Shown: positions 1 through 7,760 of the stretch, piece after piece
Layout of the letters: each line of letters begins with the position of its first letter
Numbering within the stretch: the stretch's first letter is position 1
Source of the DNA: Pseudothermotoga hypogea DSM 11164 = NBRC 106472
GTDB lineage: Bacteria; Thermotogota; Thermotogae; Thermotogales; DSM-5069
NCBI RefSeq assembly: GCF_000816145.1
Contig: NZ_CP007141.1
Span: 1,798,001 to 1,862,000, forward strand
Length of the DNA stretch: 64,000 nucleotides
Reading direction: 5' to 3'
Translations under genes and position numbers: made by a program
The notes under the pieces: generated by a model
Told to the model about the DNA's origin: nothing
Seen by the model: the letters and a program-made list of their open reading frames with translations, nothing else
Database searches by the model: none

Positions 1-363
1 AACATGTTGAGTGTGACTCAGGCTGCCTTGATTGGAGGTCTGTGTATCGGTTTGGGCATGATCACTTTCAGCAAAGGTGTCGTCATGACTGTGGGCAAAA
101 ACATCGTCGCGCTGGATCATTTCTCTGGCATGATCGCTGTTCTGGCGCAGGCGATCACTGTCTGGATCTACAGTCTCGTTGGCATTCCTGTTTCCTCCTC
201 GCAGGCGATCGTGGGAGCGGTGATAGGTTTGGGATACGCAAAGGGTGCGAAGTTGTCCAATCGCCGAACGGTCGTGAACATTGTGCTGGCCTGGGTCGCA
301 ACACCTCTGGTCGCTGGGCTCATCTCTTACATACTGTGTTTGGGGGTGAAGTCATGGTTTTGA
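1..363 (+). CDS. Inorganic phosphate transporter, PiT family (C-terminal part only)
   Basis: This is the last ~120 residues of a polytopic membrane protein whose start lies before the window; the frame is open from base 1. It has three or four hydrophobic segments and the motif GIPVSSSQAIVGAVIG, which resembles the second PiT signature (P-V-S-S/T-x-x...G). PiT proteins move phosphate by coupling to Na+ or H+ in the cytoplasmic membrane. The ATG at 4 is only an internal methionine. The next gene begins inside its last codons (354), suggesting translational coupling. A high-affinity Pst system lies 9 kb away, so the cell would have two phosphate routes. The family call is good; the coupling ion cannot be told. 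Confidence 0.8.
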   Translation, partial: NMLSVTQAALIGGLCIGLGMITFSKGVVMTVGKNIVALDHFSGMIAVLAQAITVWIYSLVGIPVSSSQAIVGAVIGLGYAKGAKLSNRRTVVNIVLAWVATPLVAGLISYILCLGVKSWF

Positions 364-1493
364 GAAAATTGATCGTCATGTTATGCTTGCTGTCGATCTA
401 CGGACTGGCTCTTGTACTACGCTTGCCAGAGTTCGACAGAAAGAACGGCATCAAGGAAGTTTTCCTCCACGATCACGGTGATAGGATCGAATACACGATC
501 GTTTTCTGGGATGAAGACCATCCTCATACCTTGACGGATTTGCTGTACGATCTCTATCGGTTCTACAAGTGGGGCAGGTTCTACGATATAGAGACCTTCT
601 TCCTCTACCCAGATCGAATTCATTTTCCCGACGACTTTTGTGACAGTGAAACTTACTTCCAGCTTGAAAACTTACACAATCAGGCGGAACTGTCGTTGGA
701 TCAGTTTGAACATTTCAACGGCAAGCCTGTGGTTTACATCAGCACATGGAACCACATGTTTTCAAACAAACCCTTGAGGGGTGTGAGCTATCTCAGTTAC
801 AAGGTTGAGAAGACTGCTTTCGGGACGAGGAACGATGCTGAACGAAAGTACAGTTGGAGGAAGAACGTGAAACTCAAGCTAACTCTGTGGTTGTTCTTTG
901 CTTCTCTGGGTTCGATGTTGACCACGATCTTACTGAAGGGTCGTTCCAAATTGTGCATCGTTGTCAAAGGCCTCACAACGACTCTAATTGCAACCATCGC
1001 CATGCTCAACGCACAAGGACCAGAATGGCTCATCTTCGCAGGATTGATCTTCAGCTTGATGGGAGACGTCTTTCTGGAGTTCGATTCTCTTTTCTTTCAA
1101 GGCATGCTCGCGTTTTTCACGACACACCTACTCTATTCCATCGCCTTCTTTAAGCTCTTTGGAGCGAGCGCCTGGTGGATTTTCGTCCTCATTTACGCTG
1201 TCGTTCTGTTCCAGTACGTCTTTCTAAAAAACCATCTCGGAAAAATGAAGGTCCCCGTTCTGCTCTACACAGTCATGATAGCGACGATGCTTTCTTTGAG
1301 TTTTGCCGTGTTGAAGCATGAGATATACTACGCACGAACCTTGATTCCGATCGGTGCGATACTCTTCGCGTTCTCTGATTCGTATCTGGCTTGGGACAAG
1401 TTCGTCAAAAAGCTTCCAATGAGAAACTTCGTGGTGCTCTCCGCGTACTTTCTTGGTCAGCTTTTCATAGCCCTTTCAGCTGTCGTGATTTGA
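354..1493 (+). CDS. Membrane protein with C-terminal YhhN (lysoplasmalogenase-like) domain and an extra N-terminal domain
   Basis: About 379 residues from the ATG at 354, which overlaps the end of the PiT gene by 10 bases. Residues ~5-22 form one membrane helix. Residues ~25-170 are hydrophilic, rich in Trp, His and Asp, and probably lie outside the membrane; I do not recognise that part. From ~175 to the end there are about eight hydrophobic helices with the acidic motifs GDVFLEF and FSDSYLAWD, which match the YhhN/TMEM86 family. Members of that family hydrolyse the vinyl-ether bond of lysoplasmalogens or are uncharacterised. Typical YhhN proteins are ~200-230 residues, so the N-terminal extension is unusual. 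The gene converges on and overlaps the next one by 29 bases. The substrate here is not known. Confidence 0.65.
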   Translation: MVLRKLIVMLCLLSIYGLALVLRLPEFDRKNGIKEVFLHDHGDRIEYTIVFWDEDHPHTLTDLLYDLYRFYKWGRFYDIETFFLYPDRIHFPDDFCDSETYFQLENLHNQAELSLDQFEHFNGKPVVYISTWNHMFSNKPLRGVSYLSYKVEKTAFGTRNDAERKYSWRKNVKLKLTLWLFFASLGSMLTTILLKGRSKLCIVVKGLTTTLIATIAMLNAQGPEWLIFAGLIFSLMGDVFLEFDSLFFQGMLAFFTTHLLYSIAFFKLFGASAWWIFVLIYAVVLFQYVFLKNHLGKMKVPVLLYTVMIATMLSLSFAVLKHEIYYARTLIPIGAILFAFSDSYLAWDKFVKKLPMRNFVVLSAYFLGQLFIALSAVVI

Positions 1494-2190
1494 GCCTGTT
1501 CTTCGTTGCGACTTGAACGATCGCTTTGATTTCCTCGTCCTTTAGTTGTCTGTATTCACCGGGTGTGAGGCCCTGAAGGGTGATGTTTTCGAACCTGGTT
1601 CGTACGATCCTTTTGTACCTCAAACCAATCGCTGTGATGATTCTTTTCACCTCGTGGTATTTTCCCTCGGTAAGGACAAGTCTGACGAGTCCTTCTTCCA
1701 CCTCTTCGATCTTCGCAGGCGCAAAGCGTTCTTGTTTCAATTCGAGCCCGAGCTCCACCCTGTGCTTCATTTCATCGTCGATCTTTCCCTCCACCCACAC
1801 TAGATACTCTCGCTCTAAGCGTGACTTTGGATCGATCAACAGGTGAGTAAACGAACCGTCCGTGGTCAGGATAACCAGACCTTCGACGTCTCTATCCAAC
1901 CTTCCGGCCACGTGGAGCTCTCGAAATTTGGCATGAACGATCAAGTCGAAAATGTTCGCGTCGTCCACTCTGTCGCAAACGTATCCGGTCGGTTTATACA
2001 GCGCCAGATAGATATGTGTGGGTGGTTCCACACGCTGATTCAGACACTCCACAGCATCGTTCTCTTTCACTTTGAACGATGGATCTCGCACGATCTTACC
2101 GTTCACTGAAACGTGTCCATTCCTTATGAGCTTTTTCACCTGGTTCCTTGTCCCAACACCACTGTTCGCGAGGTACCTATCGAGCCTCAA
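1465..2190 (-). CDS. Pseudouridine synthase, RsuA/RluB/E/F family
   Basis: A 241-residue cytoplasmic enzyme that isomerises a uridine in ribosomal RNA to pseudouridine. Residues ~1-60 form an S4 RNA-binding domain (MRLDRYLANSGVGTRNQVKK). The catalytic motif is GRLDRDVEGLVILTTDG, with the likely catalytic aspartate at residue 99. The usual closing motif G-K-Y-H-E-V-K-R is present near residue 176. Length and order match RsuA/RluB-type enzymes; the target (16S or 23S) cannot be decided. Its start overlaps the end of the upstream sulfatase gene by 14 bases, so the two are probably cotranscribed with the MATE gene. Confidence 0.9.
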   Translation of the reverse strand: MRLDRYLANSGVGTRNQVKKLIRNGHVSVNGKIVRDPSFKVKENDAVECLNQRVEPPTHIYLALYKPTGYVCDRVDDANIFDLIVHAKFRELHVAGRLDRDVEGLVILTTDGSFTHLLIDPKSRLEREYLVWVEGKIDDEMKHRVELGLELKQERFAPAKIEEVEEGLVRLVLTEGKYHEVKRIITAIGLRYKRIVRTRFENITLQGLTPGEYRQLKDEEIKAIVQVATKNRLKSRQLKGL

Positions 2191-3979
2191 GGTTACCCGG
2201 TCCTTTCGATTTCAAGTTTTCCAAGAAATGTCTTGAAACTTCGATCTGTTTGATAGCCCGCTGGTATCCATCGAGGAATTCGTAGTAAGGCATCGGTTCG
2301 TTCCTTTTGACGTCGATTCCAACGCTCTTTCTTATCGTGCCTTCCTCGGACACCACAAAAAGCCTTTCTCCATCGAAGAAGGAACCATCCGGAAGGTGGT
2401 GTCTGAACGCGACAAAGCTTTCGTCATTGCACAGGTCCTTGCCGACGTACAGCTCCAAATCACACTTCAGTCCGAGCATGTTGAGAATGGTGGGAGTGAA
2501 ATCCACCTGTCCGCCAACGTTTTTCACTTCGTAACTCTTGCCGAGTCCCGGTACATGAACGATCAAGGGCACGTTCAACGCCTTGAGAAAATCGTATTCC
2601 TCGTTCAGCCACTCACTGACCAGCATCTTCGTTTCCTTGTGGAAGGGGTACAATCCGGCGTGATCGCCGTACACCACGATGATTGATTTTTCGTACAGTC
2701 CTGATTCTTTCAAGAGTTGCAAAAAATATCCAAACGCGCGGTCTGCGTAGTTAATCGCCTGAAGGTAGTTTCCGAACAGTGTGTTTACATGTTTTGGTTC
2801 CAGCATTAGTGTCTTCAGCTCTTGCGGCAGTATAAACGGTGTGTGGCTCGACAGAGTTACGACGAAAGCAAAGAATGGTTGAGGCAACTTCTTCAGCACT
2901 TCGACCGCTTGCCTGTATAAAGAAAAATCACTCAATCCCATGCCCACGATCTCATCCTGATGCAGGTCCTCCAAACTCACGAAATCGTCGAATCCTAAGT
3001 GCGTGTACGCTTGCACCCTGTTCCAAAAACTTTCAGCGTTCCCATGAAACGCAACCGTATAATATCCGGCTCTCTTGAGCAAGCGAATTAGTCCATCCAG
3101 CTCGATATCGCTGTAGGTTTCGTACGCAGGATGATTCCCCGGCACGTGCAAGGATGTCAAAGTGACGAACTCTGCGTCCGCAGTGTTCCCCGTCCCAGTC
3201 TGCTGAAAGTAATTGCTGAAATAGATGGAATCCTTCTCGAGCAGGGCGTTCAAGTTTGGCGTTATGGCTTGACCATCGTAGGATCTTTGAAGAAAGATAT
3301 TTTGAAGCGATTCGAACTGAATCACGATCACGTTCCTGTCCTTGGCTATGGCCGAGAAAGCCTTCTTGTTCGATTCGGGTTTGGACTGCGTGGACGCAGG
3401 GGGCGCCAAGAAGTCTTGTTTTTCGAACGCCAGCAGATACACAGGATCGTAGAGGTGGTAAGCGACCAAGCCGTATCTGTTGAAAAACTGCATGGGCTTC
3501 AAATTTTGAAGGAAGGCCGGAAAAAAAGCGAAGGCCAGACAAAGTGTCACAAGCACGACCACGATTTTCTGTGACGGTTTTTCCCGATCTGAAAGGCTCT
3601 TCAGAAATTTTCTGTCCAGCAATATCAAAAAAGGTATATCCCCAACGAAGGATAGGGAAACAGGGTTCAGGAAGTACTTTATGCTGGAACCAACCTTCGG
3701 AAGTTGTGGAAGCAAGAGTAACTGCTTGATCGAAGGCAAGGTTCCAAAGTTTTGAAAGTAAAGATAATCCACAATGAACGTAGCTGAGAGAACAGAGTAC
3801 AGCACAAACTGCTTCTTTTCGATGAAGGTGATGAAGATCACCCACAGCATAGAACACCATAGAATACTTACGATGTAACTCTGCGCGCGCGTGATGCCCA
3901 CCGTAAAAAGGTAGAACAGAAAGAGCTTCACATTGATCAACACGTAAAGAAGGAGAGTGTATCTGCTTTGCTTTGTCAA
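2177..3979 (-). CDS. LtaS-like membrane sulfatase/phosphoglycerol transferase
   Basis: About 600 residues. Five N-terminal membrane helices (~residues 8-175) are followed by a large extracytoplasmic alkaline-phosphatase-superfamily domain. Family metal-site motifs are visible: IQFESLQN (glutamate ligand), GTGNTADAEF (nucleophilic threonine of the LtaS type, compare GKTSDAEF) and YGDHAGLYPFH (Asp-His ligands). Such enzymes transfer or cleave phosphoglycerol on lipids or glycans at the outer face of the membrane. I choose the TTG at 3979 because GGGTGA lies 5 bases before it; GTG at 3988 is possible. Longer starts (to 4093) would run deep into the MATE gene. The acceptor is unknown; Thermotogae are not known for lipoteichoic acid, so a glycolipid or periplasmic-glycan role is equally possible. 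Confidence 0.75.
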   Translation of the reverse strand: MTKQSRYTLLLYVLINVKLFLFYLFTVGITRAQSYIVSILWCSMLWVIFITFIEKKQFVLYSVLSATFIVDYLYFQNFGTLPSIKQLLLLPQLPKVGSSIKYFLNPVSLSFVGDIPFLILLDRKFLKSLSDREKPSQKIVVVLVTLCLAFAFFPAFLQNLKPMQFFNRYGLVAYHLYDPVYLLAFEKQDFLAPPASTQSKPESNKKAFSAIAKDRNVIVIQFESLQNIFLQRSYDGQAITPNLNALLEKDSIYFSNYFQQTGTGNTADAEFVTLTSLHVPGNHPAYETYSDIELDGLIRLLKRAGYYTVAFHGNAESFWNRVQAYTHLGFDDFVSLEDLHQDEIVGMGLSDFSLYRQAVEVLKKLPQPFFAFVVTLSSHTPFILPQELKTLMLEPKHVNTLFGNYLQAINYADRAFGYFLQLLKESGLYEKSIIVVYGDHAGLYPFHKETKMLVSEWLNEEYDFLKALNVPLIVHVPGLGKSYEVKNVGGQVDFTPTILNMLGLKCDLELYVGKDLCNDESFVAFRHHLPDGSFFDGERLFVVSEEGTIRKSVGIDVKRNEPMPYYEFLDGYQRAIKQIEVSRHFLENLKSKGPGNLEAR

Positions 3980-3996
3980 CGCTTTCACCCAGTTTA

Positions 3997-5367
3997 TTAT
4001 AGCGATTTGTTTCGCTTGAGATTTCGAACAATACTCTTGCCCCAGCTGAAGGCGACCACAGCGTTCGTAAGATTTCCTATCACGATGCCCCACCAGACGC
4101 CTTCCAATCCAATCTTCATGACGTTGACGAAGAGCCAGCAGAAGAACACCTGCATTATGAGAGTTCTGAATATGGTAACGACCAGACTCTTCACTCCATG
4201 ACCAATACCTTGAAACATCGCCGATGTGAACATACCGAAAGGTGTACCCGGTAAGAAAAGACTGAGAGCTCTCAATGCACTGACAATGTCGTGGAATATG
4301 ACACCACCTTCGCTCGAATAGGCAAACAGAAAGGCTATTTGTTTTGAAAAAATCTGTATTATCGCCATGACACAGATGCCTATGATCAAGCCAAGCTTGA
4401 TTGCGTACATCTGCGCTTTTTCAAGTTTGTCGATGTCTCTTGCTCCGTAAGCTGCTCCAACCACGGACGTTACGGCGGCAGCTATTCCAAGCATTGGAAT
4501 GGTACCGAAGTTGATGATCCTCCAGGCGCTCGTGAAGACGGCGAGCCCTTTCGCTCCAGCGGCGATGGACGCAAATCTGTTGAGTATGAAGATCGCCACG
4601 GACATGGATAATTGAGCAAGAGATGCAGGAATTCCAATCGAGAGAATCTTCCACAAGAAGGACAGATCGAGGTGACGCTTGTCAAAACTGAGACTCAAAT
4701 ACGTGCTTTTCCGAATCAGAAACCAGTAGATGCTCATGAAAAGCCCCACCGAAGCAGAGATCACAGTCGCATACGCTGCACCAGCAACGTGCAGTTTGAA
4801 AGAGTAGATGAGTACCGGATCGAGTACCATGTTCAGAATGGATCCGACGACGATCACAACCATGGCACGCTTGGCGTCGCCCTCGGCTCGGAGGATCGCG
4901 TTGGCCAGGTTCGTCAGCATGAATACGATCGTGAAGGGCAGTATTATGTAGGAATACTCTAAACAGAGCTGAAGTACGTCGTCCGATTGCCCCATCAGAA
5001 TCAGAGCAGGTTTTATGAATATCAGGGAAAGTAGAGTCATGGTTGCTCCAAGCAGGATCACAAGCACCACGGCTGTCTTCGCCGCATTTTCTGCCCCGGC
5101 TTTATCCCGGGCGCCGATCCTTTGGGCGACCACAGCGTTCGCACCTATTCCCAGACCCGCTGCGAGAGAGATAATGATCATGAAGATCGGAAAGAAACCT
5201 CCGACCGCCGCGAGCGCGTTCGGTCCAAGCCCCGCAACCCAGATCGCATCTACAAGGTTGTAGAGAGTTTGCATAAGCATGGCCAGCATCATGGGGCCTG
5301 ACATTCTCAGTATGGCCTTCTTTGGATCTCCGAGCAGAGTTGCGACACTTTTGTGCGTCGTTTCCAT
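3997..5367 (-). CDS. MATE family multidrug/Na+ efflux transporter
   Basis: A 456-residue protein with twelve hydrophobic helices in two homologous halves, typical of MATE (NorM/DinF) exporters. These expel cationic drugs or other small molecules using Na+ or H+ gradients. Recognisable motifs include MSGPMMLAMLMQTLYNLVDAIWV at the start and RAEGDAKRAM in the first half. The start is placed at 5367, where GGAGGTG stands 6 bases before ATG; eight further upstream codons in frame lack a ribosome site. Seventeen bases separate its stop from the sulfatase start, so this is probably the first gene of a three-gene transcript. The substrate is not predictable. Confidence 0.88.
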   Translation of the reverse strand: METTHKSVATLLGDPKKAILRMSGPMMLAMLMQTLYNLVDAIWVAGLGPNALAAVGGFFPIFMIIISLAAGLGIGANAVVAQRIGARDKAGAENAAKTAVVLVILLGATMTLLSLIFIKPALILMGQSDDVLQLCLEYSYIILPFTIVFMLTNLANAILRAEGDAKRAMVVIVVGSILNMVLDPVLIYSFKLHVAGAAYATVISASVGLFMSIYWFLIRKSTYLSLSFDKRHLDLSFLWKILSIGIPASLAQLSMSVAIFILNRFASIAAGAKGLAVFTSAWRIINFGTIPMLGIAAAVTSVVGAAYGARDIDKLEKAQMYAIKLGLIIGICVMAIIQIFSKQIAFLFAYSSEGGVIFHDIVSALRALSLFLPGTPFGMFTSAMFQGIGHGVKSLVVTIFRTLIMQVFFCWLFVNVMKIGLEGVWWGIVIGNLTNAVVAFSWGKSIVRNLKRNKSL

Positions 5368-5501
5368 CAAAAACACCTCCGGATCTAACACACCAGTTCG
5401 TGAACGGAACTATTCTAACATCGACGCCAATCGTTTTCACCTGCGCTGCGAGACCAAGGTCAAATCTTCTAAGTTCAAACCCAAAGTGGATGAATTTCTA
5501 A

Positions 5502-5530
5502 TTTCATTACCTCATAAAATGTGTTATACT
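5502..5530 (+). promoter_or_regulatory. Possible promoter of the 1-Cys peroxiredoxin gene
   Basis: TATACT at 5525-5530 is preceded by TG one base upstream (TGTGT-TATACT, close to an extended -10). The -35 region around 5502-5507 is poor. It lies 90 bases before the peroxiredoxin start in otherwise non-coding DNA. This is a weak consensus call. Confidence 0.35.
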
Positions 5531-5620
5531 GTAATCGTGAATGCAATTCATGTGGCCCATGTTGAAAAAATCTTCGCGAACGTGTCAGCAACTTCTCACC
5601 CAAACAGTGGAGGTGAAACC

Positions 5621-6076
5621 ATGTTGATGGTTGGTTCGACAGCACCCGACTTCACTCTGAAAGACCAGGATGGCAATCTGATTCAGCTCTCGAGTTTGAA
5701 AGGCAGGAAGGTGCTTCTGTCTTTTCATCCTTTGGCCTGGACATCAGTCTGTGCGGATCAGATGAAATCTTTGGAGCTCGCGTACGAAGAATTTGAGAGT
5801 TTGAAGGTCGTACCGCTTGGCATCAGTGTCGATCCTGTTCCAAGTAAGAAGGCTTGGGCTGACGCGCTGGGACTGAAAAAGCTGCGAATCCTTTCAGATT
5901 TCTGGCCACACGGAGAAGTTGCCAAAGCCTTCGGCATATTTCGAGACAAGGATGGCTTTTCCGAGAGGGCAAACGTGCTGATAGACGAAGAGGGCAAGGT
6001 TATCTGGATGAAAGTGTATCCGATCAAACAACTTCCCGATGTTGGCGAGATACTGAGTTTTCTCAGATCGGAATGA
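5621..6076 (+). CDS. Peroxiredoxin, AhpC/TSA family, 1-Cys type
   Basis: A 151-residue cytoplasmic thiol peroxidase that reduces peroxides through an active-site cysteine. The motif HPLAWTSVCADQ places the peroxidatic Cys at residue 44, in the position of the usual PxxxTxxC. No other cysteine occurs in the protein, so a 1-Cys mechanism with an external thiol reductant is expected. The start at ATG 5621 follows GGAGGTG by 5 bases; the frame runs further upstream but without a ribosome site. It stands alone, transcribed opposite to both neighbours, and converges with the HTH-TusA gene. Its placement next to the sulfur-relay operon may be chance. Confidence 0.88.
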   Translation: MLMVGSTAPDFTLKDQDGNLIQLSSLKGRKVLLSFHPLAWTSVCADQMKSLELAYEEFESLKVVPLGISVDPVPSKKAWADALGLKKLRILSDFWPHGEVAKAFGIFRDKDGFSERANVLIDEEGKVIWMKVYPIKQLPDVGEILSFLRSE

Positions 6077-6118
6077 AGCTTGCTGGAAAGCTGTTGAAAA
6101 CACGTGTACGATGATCCT

Positions 6119-6688
6119 TCAATCTTTTCGATATTCGATAGGTTTTTGTATGCAGAGCACGCAGTCGGCACCTTTTTCAGCAATCCACACTGTGTAAGCT
6201 TGTTTTTTACAGTGATTCAAGATTCGTTCTTTCGATATGGGATAATCCAGGATTACCATGAGTATCTGGCCTGGCTGCATTTTCGTCAGTTGGTTCCTTG
6301 TCTGTAGATCGGGTATAGGACACATTTCTCCACGCACGTCTAAAACGATGTCTGGTTTTGGCAGTTCTTTCGTATCGACGCTGTAATGAAAAACTGCGTT
6401 TCCGCTGAATATTCCGGGTTTTTTCAAGAGCATCGACGCTTCTTCGAGAATGTGCATGATGTGTTCAGAGGCGAGGTCAAATCTGTCACCGTCCTTAGTG
6501 TGGATCACCCTCAAAAGGCCCTTACGAGCCATCTGATCGAGATATCTGAAAGCCGTTGAGATGTCCATCTTCAAACTCTTCGCGACCTCGTTAGCTGTCA
6601 TGCAACTTTCGTTCAAGAGCATCTGTATTTCGAGTCGTCTCTGATTTGCAAGCAGTTTGAAGAATTCTACCAACTCGTTGTTATTCAA
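6119..6688 (-). CDS. Putative sulfur-responsive regulator: ArsR-type winged helix fused to a TusA domain
   Basis: 189 residues. Residues ~1-90 form an ArsR/winged-helix DNA-binding domain (FFKLLANQRRLEIQMLLNE ... MTANEVAKSLKMDISTAFRYLDQM). Residues ~112-189 form a TusA/SirA sulfur-carrier domain with the CPxP signature GEMCPIPDLQTRNQL (Cys123) and the usual ISKERI helix. Further cysteines are Cys29, 160, 176 and 179. TusA domains accept a persulfide on the CPxP cysteine, so I infer a repressor or activator that senses persulfide or sulfane sulfur and controls the adjacent TusA/TsuA-like/DsrEFH genes. It sits just past their terminator on the same strand with its own site GGAGTGA. Domain identification is firm; function is inference. 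Confidence 0.8.
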   Translation of the reverse strand: MNNNELVEFFKLLANQRRLEIQMLLNESCMTANEVAKSLKMDISTAFRYLDQMARKGLLRVIHTKDGDRFDLASEHIMHILEEASMLLKKPGIFSGNAVFHYSVDTKELPKPDIVLDVRGEMCPIPDLQTRNQLTKMQPGQILMVILDYPISKERILNHCKKQAYTVWIAEKGADCVLCIQKPIEYRKD

Positions 6689-6712
6689 GATCCTTCACTC
6701 CGTTTCAAAAAA

Positions 6713-6734
6713 GCGCGGGCTCTTTGGCCCGCGC
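6713..6734 (-). terminator. Rho-independent terminator of the sulfur-relay operon
   Basis: A perfect 8-bp GC-only stem (GCGCGGGC / GCCCGCGC) with a 6-base loop is followed on the minus strand by six T residues. It lies 20 bases after the DsrH-like stop and separates that operon from the HTH-TusA regulator gene. Confidence 0.88.
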
Positions 6735-6753
6735 GCCCACTATCGAATGAATT

Positions 6754-7029
6754 TTAACCGATCGATTTGGGATGCTTTTCAATAAGCTCGACTAATTGTG
6801 CATAGCTTATCAGTGGAACGCTCGAATCTGACTCATCATAGCCGCGAGCCAAGAAATCATCCCTCAAGGCGTAAACGTTCGCTTTGGTGTATTTCTTTAC
6901 GTCCTGCAAGATCCAGTATACACCATTCTGCAGCAGCACGACGTCGTCGTTTTCTGTGGCAGTTTCAAGTTTTATTTTCTCTGCTGGGTTGTTTGGGCCA
7001 TACTTCACAATGATCAAAGCCACGTTCAT
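6754..7029 (-). CDS. DsrH/TusB-like protein of the sulfur relay
   Basis: About 91 residues, DsrE-fold (MNVALIIVKYGPNNPAEK ... VVLLQNGVYWIL). In DsrEFH/TusBCD complexes this subunit pairs with DsrE and DsrF to pass sulfane sulfur from TusA onward. This copy has no cysteine at all, so it cannot itself carry a persulfide and would be structural. It is the last gene of the operon, starting 6 bases after the DsrF-like stop. The start is uncertain: ATG at 7029 lies only two bases from GAGG, and GTG at 7023 has better spacing. I recall a T. maritima homologue, TM0979, in the same order. Confidence 0.72.
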   Translation of the reverse strand: MNVALIIVKYGPNNPAEKIKLETATENDDVVLLQNGVYWILQDVKKYTKANVYALRDDFLARGYDESDSSVPLISYAQLVELIEKHPKSIG

Positions 7030-7035
7030 CACCTC

Positions 7036-7392
7036 TCACATGAAAATGACGTGATCGAACTGTTGGAAGAGCTCAGTAAGTTGATCTTTGTTGATGATCT
7101 TTGGTGCAAAGTTTTCATCGATCTCTTTCACCCTGAATTTTTCGAGATCTTCTTTCACAACATAAACAGGCGTGCCGTAATTCCTTATGTATCTGTGGCA
7201 AATGGAAAGTGGAAGTAGACCAAGCATTTCTGGCTTCGTGTTCTTAGAAACCGCAACGCACGCCTCGTCCAACAAGAGCACGGCGGGCTCCAAATCTTCA
7301 CCGTACATACCAAATGCGGTTCTGAAGGCTTCGTTCACCCATATACTACCCACGGGAGATTGATACGCCACGAACAACAGCTTCTTCATCAT
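7036..7392 (-). CDS. DsrF/TusC-like DsrE-fold protein
   Basis: 118 residues of the DsrE/DsrF-like fold (MMKKLLFVAYQSPVGSIWVNEAFRTAFGM, then PAVLLLDEACVAV). This would be the middle subunit of a DsrEFH-like sulfur-transfer complex in the cytoplasm. Tandem ATGs at 7392 and 7389 follow GAGGTGATAG. It lies 8 bases downstream of the DsrE-like gene. Two cysteines are present (AC-V-A-V near residue 45 and SIC near 66), but neither sits in a motif I know to be catalytic. Assignment to DsrF rather than another family member rests mainly on gene order. Confidence 0.7.
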   Translation of the reverse strand: MMKKLLFVAYQSPVGSIWVNEAFRTAFGMYGEDLEPAVLLLDEACVAVSKNTKPEMLGLLPLSICHRYIRNYGTPVYVVKEDLEKFRVKEIDENFAPKIINKDQLTELFQQFDHVIFM

Positions 7393-7400
7393 CTATCACC

Positions 7401-7757
7401 TCAAGCCATGAGGTTTATGAAACGATCGCTGGTCGCGAGCAACTCTGCGAGCTCTGGTAAGCCGCTGGGATTTGCACCGTCCACGATCATCTCTGCTGTG
7501 ATGCCCCTGTAATCCATGCATATACCGCAGATGTCAACTTTGATTTTACCCGCAGCTATCATATCTTTGATCTTGCTGGGGATGTTTCTATCTACCCGCA
7601 ATGGTTTGATGTTCTTGTTGATGCACAGCACTGAGTCCGCGAAAAGAAACAGATTCACTTCGTGTCCCTTTTCTACTGCCGCTTCGGCTATCTTGAGTGC
7701 CGTGTCCAAATCTTCGTACGTGTAAGGAGGTACCATCACTTGGATCGTTATCTTCAT
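7401..7757 (-). CDS. DsrE/TusD-like sulfur-transfer protein
   Basis: 118 residues, DsrE fold (MKITIQVMVPPYTYEDLDTALKIAEAAVEKGHEVNLFLFAD). It carries the loop VDICGICMDYRG with Cys77 and Cys80, at the position where DsrE/TusD proteins hold the sulfur-accepting cysteine. It is therefore the likely active subunit of the trimeric relay that receives sulfane sulfur from TusA. It starts 3 bases after the stop of the TsuA-like transporter gene. No DsrC/TusE or MnmA lies in this window, so the final acceptor is not known. Confidence 0.78.
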   Translation of the reverse strand: MKITIQVMVPPYTYEDLDTALKIAEAAVEKGHEVNLFLFADSVLCINKNIKPLRVDRNIPSKIKDMIAAGKIKVDICGICMDYRGITAEMIVDGANPSGLPELAELLATSDRFINLMA

Positions 7758-7760
7758 AAC

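Noticed and set aside
5279-5620. N-terminal extension of the 1-Cys peroxiredoxin
   Set aside because: The added residues are unlike peroxiredoxins and cross the MATE gene start; GGAGGTG points to ATG 5621.
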